From positions 1-5,082 of the forward strand of contig VXPN01000559.1 of the NCBI GenBank assembly GCA_009839535.1: a stretch of DNA of 5,082 nucleotides. Reading direction: 5' to 3'. Of the stretch, positions 1 through 4,271 are shown piece after piece; position 1 is the stretch's first letter; each line of letters starts with the position of its first letter. Position numbers and translations under genes: made by a program. The notes below the pieces were generated by a model. That model made no database searches, was not told the origin of the DNA, and saw only the letters and a list, made by a program, of their open reading frames with translations. Source of the DNA: Boseongicola sp. SB0662_bin_57. GTDB taxonomy: Bacteria; Pseudomonadota; Alphaproteobacteria; Rhodobacterales; Rhodobacteraceae.

Positions 1-111
1 GAGGCGCAGCGAACCGTGGACAATGCGCATATGCGGTATTTCATTGCACACCTGCACCGGCTCCGGGACGAAGACACCGAGGCGTCTTCCACCGTGGAGC
101 TGGGCAAGTGA
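1..111 (+). CDS. C-terminal end of an unidentified protein (5' truncated by window edge)
   Basis: A reading frame is open from the first base to a TGA at 109-111 and encodes the last 36 residues of a protein whose start lies outside the window. Codon choice fits a GC-rich genome: 28 of 36 codons end in G or C. The tail is polar and probably helical (around AHMRYFIAHLHRLRDEDTE), ending in a Ser/Thr-rich stretch and LGK. I cannot identify the family from this fragment. In Rhodobacterales the gene before lpxK is often the Kdo transferase waaA, but I see no WaaA hallmark here, so that name would rest on position only. A degenerate repeat element begins about 8 bp after the stop, and lpxK starts 464 bp downstream, so the two genes are probably not tightly co-transcribed. 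Confidence 0.55.
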   Translation, partial: EAQRTVDNAHMRYFIAHLHRLRDEDTEASSTVELGK

Positions 112-118
112 CGGGACT

Positions 119-370
119 TGCGCTCGTGACTGGACATCAGTCCGCGCTGAATTCACGGGTCGCCAGGGTTGCCAACGCTCTCGCACCTCGTCGCGGGGAC
201 GCGCCGATTCCAGGCGCCTCTTCATGCATCGCCCGTTGATCCTGGGTCTTTCGGCATGGCCAAGGCCCCGCGATGGCGGAGTTCGATGCATCGGCAGGCC
301 GACAGTCCCTCCTGCCGATCGAGCGTCAGTCCCACAGGCCACCAGCGATGCCGTCAGTTCAGTCACGTAT
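119..370 (+). repeat. Degenerate repeat element, copy A (about 250 bp, complementary ends)
   Basis: This noncoding stretch resembles 2637-2896 (copy B) in the same orientation. Shared blocks occur in the same order at similar spacing: TTCACGGGTC (152-161), GGTTGCCAA (167-175), GGACGCG (197-203), GCCTC (216-220) and TGCAT (225-229). In copy B they start at 2672, 2688, 2716, 2735 and 2744. The ends are complementary: CGTGACTGGAC at 125-135, and CGTGACTGAAC on the minus strand at 367-357. A 9-bp hairpin stem, ATCGGCAGG / CCTGCCGAT (290-298 with 311-319, 12-nt loop), lies near the right side. No frame stays open consistently across both copies, so a protein is unlikely. It could be an old MITE or a structured RNA gene; I do not recognise the family. 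The borders are approximate. Confidence 0.7.
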
Positions 371-393
371 GAAATCCCCAAGCAGATTCTCTC

Positions 394-423
394 TTGCGGA
401 CAGATCGTGTCGTGTCCGCGCAA
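394..423. other. Hairpin in the gap before lpxK
   Basis: GCGGACA (396-402) pairs with TGTCCGC (413-419) over a 10-nt loop. The pairing extends through TT/AA with a two-base bulge. No T-run follows on either strand, so it is not a convincing intrinsic terminator. It lies between repeat copy A and lpxK and could be part of an mRNA leader. Between this hairpin and lpxK I see no gene apart from a possible very short leader frame. Confidence 0.4.
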
Positions 424-457
424 CGCCACGCGGCACTTGCCTGGAAGGCCGGACGAC

Positions 458-490
458 GACATCCGGTCACGCGTGACGCGTGGCCATGTC
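458..490. other. Long interrupted hairpin / palindrome upstream of lpxK
   Basis: GACAT (458-462), GG (465-466) and CACGCG (468-473) pair with CGCGTG (477-482), CC (484-485) and ATGTC (486-490) around a TGA loop, with small internal bulges. A 12-bp perfect palindrome, GTCACGCGTGAC (466-477), overlaps it and is an alternative reading as a DNA-binding site. There is no T-run, so a standard terminator is unlikely. It sits about 85 bp before the lpxK start and could affect leader folding or bind a regulator. Confidence 0.45.
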
Positions 491-575
491 CGGAAGCGTC
501 CGCCTGCCGCCCGAAAGGCCGTGGGGAAATGAACGGGTCTGTCCAATTGGCCCGTCCGGTGTTGGAGACAGCGTG

Positions 576-1592
576 ATGCGTCCGCCGTCATTCTGGAGCA
601 ACCCGCCCGACACGCCGGGATGGCAAGCCCGGCTGCTGGCGCCCGTGGCGGCAACCTGGGCAGTCGTCACGGCGCACCGAATCGCACGTGGGACGGGTTA
701 CCGGGCCGGCATTCCCGTAATCTGTGTCGGCAACATCAACGTTGGCGGCACTGGCAAGACGCCGACCGTCATCGCGTTGGTCGAACGCCTGGGGGCGGGT
801 ACGCATGTGGTTGCGCGAGGCTACGGCGGAAAGGAAAAAGGTCCCTTGCGCGTCGACGAGCGACGGCACAACGCAGACGATGTCGGCGACGAACCCCTCT
901 TGATTTCTGCATTTGCGCCCACGTGGGTGGCCCGCGACCGTGCCGCGGCCGTGCGTGCGGCGGAAGCTGCAGGGGCACGCGTGATCGTCATGGATGACGG
1001 ACTGCAGAATCCAAGTGTGTCCAAGGACCTCAACATTGTCGTGGTCGACGCGAAAACGGGGTTCTGCAACGGGCTCGTCGTGCCGGCAGGCCCCTTGCGC
1101 GAGCCGGTGGCGGCAGGTCTTGCGAGGGCCGGTCTGGTGCTTTCGATTGGCGAGCCTGATGCGCAGGAGAGATTCGAGAGGATGTGGGGCGATGCAATTT
1201 CGGTGCCCCGCGCGAAAGGAAGTCTTGAGGTTCTGCCGACCGGCATGGACTGGAAGGATCTGCGGGTTCTTGCGTTTGCCGGCATCGGACGTCCGGAGAA
1301 GTTCTTCGCGACGCTCAGGAACCTCGGGGCGGAGGTTGTGCGAACTGAGGCCCTGGATGACCACCAGCCGCTGGGAGATGCATTGATTGCGCGCCTGGAA
1401 CGAGATGCGCGTTCGGTTTCGGCGCAACTTGTGACGACGGAGAAGGATGCAGTGCGCCTGCCATCTGCATTGCGCCAAGGCATCCTGACCTTGCCGGTGC
1501 GGCTGGCGATGCATGACGACGCTGTACTGGACGCAGCGCTTGCCGGCTTGCAGGTGGCACCATCAAGCGAATCCGAAGCCATCTCCAACTGA
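576..1592 (+). CDS. lpxK: Tetraacyldisaccharide 4'-kinase (lipid A biosynthesis)
   Basis: LpxK transfers the gamma phosphate of ATP to the 4' position of the tetraacyldisaccharide 1-phosphate precursor, giving lipid IVA. It acts at the cytoplasmic face of the inner membrane. The 338-residue product has the usual length and family motifs: a hydrophobic N-terminal segment near 20-33, a Walker A loop in VGNINVGGTGKTP (51-63), ARGYGG (80-85), DDVGDEPLL (101-109), MDDGLQN (139-145), AGPLREP (171-177), FAGIGRPEKFF (234-244), DDHQPL (261-266) and TTEKDAVRLP (287-296). D105 and H263 are the likely counterparts of the catalytic Asp/His pair known in Aquifex LpxK. The ATG at 576 is chosen because GGAG (about 564-567) lies at the right distance and MRPPSFW matches the usual alphaproteobacterial start. 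The frame stays open upstream to 480, but that extension has no family character. An in-frame GTG at 573 is a minor alternative. No neighbouring Kdo or lipid A gene is visible. Confidence 0.96.
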   Translation: MRPPSFWSNPPDTPGWQARLLAPVAATWAVVTAHRIARGTGYRAGIPVICVGNINVGGTGKTPTVIALVERLGAGTHVVARGYGGKEKGPLRVDERRHNADDVGDEPLLISAFAPTWVARDRAAAVRAAEAAGARVIVMDDGLQNPSVSKDLNIVVVDAKTGFCNGLVVPAGPLREPVAAGLARAGLVLSIGEPDAQERFERMWGDAISVPRAKGSLEVLPTGMDWKDLRVLAFAGIGRPEKFFATLRNLGAEVVRTEALDDHQPLGDALIARLERDARSVSAQLVTTEKDAVRLPSALRQGILTLPVRLAMHDDAVLDAALAGLQVAPSSESEAISN

Positions 1593-1680
1593 AAGTCCAA
1601 CTCGGCGGACGGTGCGCGAATTGATGAATTGGTCAGCCTTGGGAGGTTGACGAACCCTTAACATACCCCCCCTTCCCCCC

Positions 1681-1722
1681 ATGCTTACGTTTTGGCGCAT
1701 ATTGGTCTAAGCATGGTCCATG
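1681..1722 (+). promoter_or_regulatory. Candidate operator of the toxin-antitoxin operon (two inverted repeats)
   Basis: A perfect 7-bp inverted repeat, ATGCTTA (1681-1687) and TAAGCAT (1708-1714), is separated by 20 bp. It partly overlaps the palindrome CATGG-T-CCATG (1712-1722). Both lie 20-60 bp before the antitoxin start, where Phd/YefM-type antitoxins usually bind DNA to repress their own operon. That the antitoxin binds here is inference. I could not place a good -35/-10 pair: TTGACG at about 1647 has no suitable -10 at 16-18 bp. The 150 bp between lpxK and the antitoxin hold no gene. Confidence 0.5.
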
Positions 1723-1728
1723 TCAGGC

Positions 1729-1736
1729 AAGGAGGT
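1729..1736 (+). promoter_or_regulatory. Strong ribosome binding site that fixes the antitoxin start at GTG
   Basis: AAGGAGGT is an almost ideal Shine-Dalgarno sequence. It lies 7 nt before GTG 1743 and 13 nt before the next in-frame ATG (1749), so the GTG is the better start. An upstream in-frame ATG at 1713 is less likely because it sits inside the palindrome and would place this site within the coding sequence. Confidence 0.75.
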
Positions 1737-1742
1737 GTTGTA

Positions 1743-1973
1743 GTGCAGATGAACGTTGCCGAAGCGAAGGCGAAGCTGTCGCAGCTGCTCGCCGCTGTCG
1801 ATGCCGGCGAGGAAGTCATCATCGCGCGTAATGGGGTTCCAGCCGCGCGGCTATTGCCCATGGCGGCGGCAGGTGTGCGCCTTGGCCTTCTGGAGGGAGT
1901 CGTGAGCCCGGACAGCATCCCCGACTTCTCTGAGCCCATGACTAGGGATGAGCTTGCGGAGTGGGGTGCTTGA
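1743..1973 (+). CDS. Type II antitoxin, Phd/YefM (VapB-like) family
   Basis: The 76-residue protein starts MQMNVAEAKAKLSQLLAAV (GTG read as Met). This is the typical N-terminal DNA-binding half of Phd/YefM antitoxins, continuing as AGEEVIIARNGVPAARLLP (21-39). The C-terminal part after residue 44, ending in FSEPMTRDELAEWGA, matches the short acidic tail that wraps around the partner toxin in this family. Its expected role is to neutralise the PIN toxin encoded directly downstream and, with it, to repress the operon through the inverted repeats just upstream. The strong ribosome binding site and the promoter-proximal position favour antitoxin excess, as usual for such pairs. The stop codon overlaps the toxin start. 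A specific family name (vapB, phd) is not assigned because the pairing of Phd-type antitoxin with PIN toxin is named inconsistently. Confidence 0.92.
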   Translation: MQMNVAEAKAKLSQLLAAVDAGEEVIIARNGVPAARLLPMAAAGVRLGLLEGVVSPDSIPDFSEPMTRDELAEWGA

Positions 1974-2383
1974 GCGATGCACTGATTGACACGCACGTGC
2001 TGGCTTGGTCCCTGATTGCGCCGTCGCAGTTGGCGTCAGAGGTTCGGCGCACTCTCGAAAGTGGCTCGACGATCCACGTACCACCCTGCGCCTTCCACGA
2101 GATCGCGCTGAAGGTGCGCCAGGGAAAGTGGTCCGAGATGGCACACTACGCTGGCACTCTTGACAGCCTGTGCCTTGCCCAAGGATTCCGTATCGCGCCT
2201 TACACAGGGCGGATGGCGATTCTGGCTGGATCAATGGAATGGGATCACCCGGATCCGTTTGACCGCATGATCGCCGCGACCGCGATCCAGATGGCGTGTC
2301 CGCTGATGTCGAAGGACTCCGAATTTGACGGGCTGGCAGGCTTTCCGGGTTGGAAAGGCCGCGTCTGGTCCGAAGACGTCTGA
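1970..2383 (+). CDS. Type II toxin, PIN-domain ribonuclease (VapC-type)
   Basis: The product of 137 residues is a single PIN domain of normal VapC length. PIN toxins are Mg-dependent ribonucleases that cut tRNA, rRNA or mRNA; the target here cannot be told. Visible acidic site residues are D7 in LIDTHVLAW, E44 in FHEIALKVRQGKW, D95/D98 in HPDPFDRMIAATA, and D116 with E118 in LMSKDSEFDGL. All usual positions are filled, so the toxin looks intact. TTG at 1970 is chosen as the start: it overlaps the antitoxin stop (TTGA), has GGAG at 1958-1961 eight bases upstream, and leaves the first beta strand at residues 4-7 as in relatives. GTG 1961 is the alternative. The overlap predicts translational coupling and lower toxin yield than antitoxin. 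No gene follows closely, so this is probably the end of a two-gene operon. Confidence 0.92.
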   Translation: MSDALIDTHVLAWSLIAPSQLASEVRRTLESGSTIHVPPCAFHEIALKVRQGKWSEMAHYAGTLDSLCLAQGFRIAPYTGRMAILAGSMEWDHPDPFDRMIAATAIQMACPLMSKDSEFDGLAGFPGWKGRVWSEDV

Positions 2384-2636
2384 CATGAAACATGCTTCCG
2401 CAGGCCCCAGGCATGCGGCCGTGGCATTTGCGAGGCTCGCTGTCTCCGCTGACCGCGTGGCCGAGCAAGATGCCGGACGGCTCATCCCGACACGCCGGTT
2501 CGCGCAGGCCGTCGGAAACGACACCCTGACGAAGGAAGAGCCCGTTACCGAATCGACTTTCGGGGCCGATCACGAACGAATTCTCAAGGTTCGCGCTTTC
2601 TGTCGAAGGGGGTGACGGCATTGAGGGCGAATTATA
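2384..2636. other. Gene-free stretch downstream of the toxin
   Basis: No convincing gene is seen here. A plus-strand frame from ATG 2385 to TGA 2613-2615 would encode 76 residues (MKHASAGPRHAAVAF...), but it has no good ribosome binding site, resembles no family I know and may be chance or a decayed gene. Just after the toxin stop, CCGCA (2398-2402) can pair with TGCGG (2414-2418), with a weak outer ATGC/GCAT pairing. Without a T-run this is poor evidence for a terminator. Repeat copy B begins at the right edge. Confidence 0.4.
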
Positions 2637-2896
2637 TGCGTGAGTGACCATCGGGTCTCTCCCGCACCGATTTCACGGGTCAGCAGAGGTTGCCAATGCA
2701 AACGCCTTGCCGTGCGGACGCGTCAGTCCCGGGTGCCTCGTTCTGCATGGCCCTGGCAGACGGATTTCGCGGCGTGGCCGCGCAACGCGGTGTCGAAGAT
2801 CGGCGGGAGACCCGCCCTTCCCGCTTGTGCCGCAAGTGTCATGTTCCATCGTTCTAGTCAAACAAATGTCCCGACGACTCGGTGGTCACTCACGCA
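2637..2896 (+). repeat. Repeat element, copy B (about 260 bp with 24-bp terminal inverted repeats)
   Basis: The ends form an inverted repeat: ATATGCGTGAGTGACC begins at 2634, and the same sequence reads on the minus strand from 2899. Over 24 bp (2634-2657 against 2899-2876) there are only two mismatches. TA dinucleotides sit just outside both ends (2635-2636 and 2897-2898). The interior shares ordered blocks with copy A at 119-370 (TTCACGGGTC at 2672, GGTTGCCAA at 2688, GGACGCG at 2716, TGCAT at 2744) in the same orientation. An internal hairpin lies at about 2803-2824, GCGGGA with TCCCGC. No transposase frame fits in 260 bp, and frames are not shared with copy A. A nonautonomous (MITE-like) element or a structured RNA are the two readings. 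Copy B has better-preserved ends than copy A and is therefore probably the younger copy. Confidence 0.8.
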
Positions 2897-2982
2897 TATT
2901 CCCCATTGATGCCGCCTCCAATCGTGGTGCCCTCTCGATTCACGGCCAGCCAGTGCTGCCATGCCCGTGTGCAGAAGCGTCA

Positions 2983-3654
2983 TCAACCGTCGAGCGCTTC
3001 GTCGATCAACGCCTTCATCTCGACATAGGACATGTTGCTGTGGAGCTTGCCGTCAATGACGAAACTTGGCGTCGACCTGACGCCATCCTCTTCCGAGTTT
3101 TGCAGATACAGGGCATAGAGCGCCTGTGCCCGGTCGCCGTCGGTGAAGCACCCGTCAAGATCCGCATCCGTCAGCCCGGCCGTCTTGCCGATCTTGCGGA
3201 GCTTGTCGACGATCTCCTGAGCGCCACCGCTGCCACCAGCCCACTCCCGTTGCTGCTCGTAGAGCAACTCCACGATGCCGAAATACCTGCTTTCGGCGCC
3301 TTCGCCGCAACGGGCCGTGATTCCAGCCCAAAGGCCAAAGCGGTCAAAGTAGACTTCACGGTAGATGAAGTTGATCAGCCCGGGATCGATGTACTCGGTC
3401 TTGAGCTGCTTGTACGGCCCGGCGTGGAACGTCGCGCAATGCGGACATGTGAAGGAGGCGTACTCGATCACGGTCACCGCCGCGTCCGGATTGCCGAGCG
3501 TCATCTCCTTGATCATCGACGTGTCGATGTCCTTCGCGTCTTGTGCAAGGGCCAGACCGACGGGGTCGGGCAGCACGTTTCGCGCGGAGAGGAAATGTGC
3601 GGTCGCGAAGGCGACAGCGGCCAGCGCGGCAAGAGTCATCAATCGTCGGATCAT
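2983..3654 (-). CDS. Exported DsbA-family thiol:disulfide oxidoreductase
   Basis: The 223-residue product starts with MIRR and a hydrophobic signal segment (about 5-24); cleavage may be near residues 22-38. A thioredoxin fold follows: VTVIEYASFTCPHCATFH (60-77) with the CPHC redox site at 70-73, a helical insertion (about 105-180), and the cis-proline loop RSTPSFVIDG (193-202, Pro196). It should introduce or exchange disulfide bonds in periplasmic proteins. C116 and C169 in the helical insertion could form a second disulfide, as known in some alphaproteobacterial DsbA proteins. The ATG at 3654 is preceded by GAGG at a good distance and begins a proper signal peptide. The open frame extends upstream to 3822 but overlaps the preceding gene and lacks DsbA character. 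It lies 10 bp after the DUF721 gene, so they are probably co-transcribed. No DsbB partner is in the window. Confidence 0.94.
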   Translation of the reverse strand: MIRRLMTLAALAAVAFATAHFLSARNVLPDPVGLALAQDAKDIDTSMIKEMTLGNPDAAVTVIEYASFTCPHCATFHAGPYKQLKTEYIDPGLINFIYREVYFDRFGLWAGITARCGEGAESRYFGIVELLYEQQREWAGGSGGAQEIVDKLRKIGKTAGLTDADLDGCFTDGDRAQALYALYLQNSEEDGVRSTPSFVIDGKLHSNMSYVEMKALIDEALDG

Positions 3655-3664
3655 GGCCGAAACC

Positions 3665-4183
3665 TCATTTGCTGTTCTCGTCGAATAGGACGTTCGACCC
3701 GAGACGTTCAAGCGCCTCGCGAAGACCTTCGTCCTGGATGCCGCCGGCCGCCTCTTTCGCCGTGGCCGAAATCGGCTTTGGCGCCCGGATGTCACTGTCC
3801 TTGCGCCCGGAGATCGCATCAAGGGGGCCGAATCCGGTCGCGGCGGTCTGCGTGATGCGGATCTTCTCGATCGCGCCGTAGCCGTAGCACGCGTTCACGC
3901 GCTCGCGGATCCTGTCCTTCTGCATTTCCAGCATCGGAGCCTCAGGACCCGTCGTCAGGAGAGTCAGCGTGGCCCCGAGTCCGCGGCCATAGGTGACTTC
4001 AACCGGTCGCGAGACGCGAGCGATGTCCGGGCCGGCCACCTCGGCCCAATGCGTGAGAAGTCGCGAAACCGCAAAGCCGCGATGTTCGCCCGCCGCGCGG
4101 ACGCGGCCCGAAACAAGGCTTGAGGCACGCTCGAATCCGCGTTCACGGCGCCTTGGTTCCTGCATCTTGCCTTGCGACTTCAT
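3665..4183 (-). CDS. DUF721 / DciA-like protein
   Basis: The 172-residue protein has a basic N-terminus (KMQEPRRRERGF, 6-17), then the DUF721 pattern: LLTHWAEVAGPDIARVSRPVEV (42-63, conserved Trp46 and Gly51), a strand GATLTLLTTGPEAPMLEM (70-87), and a helix plus strand RIRERVNACYGYGAIEKIRITQT (91-113). The tail after about 120 is low in conserved character and probably disordered. DUF721 includes DciA, which loads the replicative helicase DnaB in bacteria without DnaC. Whether this long alphaproteobacterial form does so is inference. ATG 4183 is chosen because GGAAAG lies upstream and the basic start is usual; ATG 4228 in the same frame lacks a ribosome binding site. It is divergent from mutY and followed closely by the DsbA-like gene. 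Confidence 0.88.
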   Translation of the reverse strand: MKSQGKMQEPRRRERGFERASSLVSGRVRAAGEHRGFAVSRLLTHWAEVAGPDIARVSRPVEVTYGRGLGATLTLLTTGPEAPMLEMQKDRIRERVNACYGYGAIEKIRITQTAATGFGPLDAISGRKDSDIRAPKPISATAKEAAGGIQDEGLREALERLGSNVLFDENSK

Positions 4184-4214
4184 TGCCCGCTTTCCGAAAG
4201 ATCGCCCGCATTCT

Positions 4215-4242
4215 ATTCTAGGGATCATGTACGCCGTGACCA
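4215..4242 (-). promoter_or_regulatory. Candidate promoter for the DUF721-dsbA operon
   Basis: On the minus strand, TGGTCA (4242-4237) and TAGAAT (4220-4215) are separated by 16 bp. The -10 matches the consensus at five of six positions and the -35 at four of six. Transcription would start about 25 bases before the ATG at 4183. The 88-bp gap between the divergent genes must also hold the mutY promoter, for which TATTCT at about 4215 on the plus strand is only a weak -10. This is a by-eye match. Confidence 0.35.
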
Positions 4243-4271
4243 GTCGAATGCCCCGGACCGAGGGATAAACA

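Noticed and set aside
1..111. Naming the left-edge fragment waaA (Kdo transferase)
   Set aside because: Only the position next to lpxK supports it; the 36 visible residues carry no recognised WaaA feature.
290..319. Repeat A internal hairpin as an intrinsic terminator of the upstream gene
   Set aside because: The stem is good but neither strand has a T-run after it. The corresponding hairpin in copy B suggests it belongs to the repeat element.
119..370. Known RNA classes for the repeat (TPP, cobalamin or SAH riboswitch, SRP RNA, hammerhead)
   Set aside because: None of the conserved core sequences of these classes could be found in either copy.
23..532. A plus-strand open frame of 169 codons through repeat copy A
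   Set aside because: Its translation is Arg/Ser/Pro-rich without domains, it overlaps the upstream gene end in another frame, and the frame is not kept in repeat copy B.
588..1600. Minus-strand open frames of 308 and 259 codons opposite lpxK
   Set aside because: They are shadows of lpxK: low-complexity, Arg/Ser-rich translations with no motif, against a plus-strand gene with complete LpxK motifs.
1851..2651. A minus-strand open frame of 266 codons opposite the toxin-antitoxin pair
   Set aside because: Its translation shows no family motif and it overlaps two well-supported plus-strand genes.
2900..2982. Possible tRNA or terminator just downstream of dsbA
   Set aside because: No cloverleaf or T-arm sequence could be built. 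The only hairpin on the dsbA strand (about 2944-2960, 4-6 bp with a bulge) has no U-tract.
2644..3855. A long plus-strand open frame (about 400 codons) across repeat B and the dsbA/DUF721 region
   Set aside because: It lies antisense to two genes with clear family motifs and has no recognisable domain. It is a by-product of GC-rich codon use on the opposite strand.
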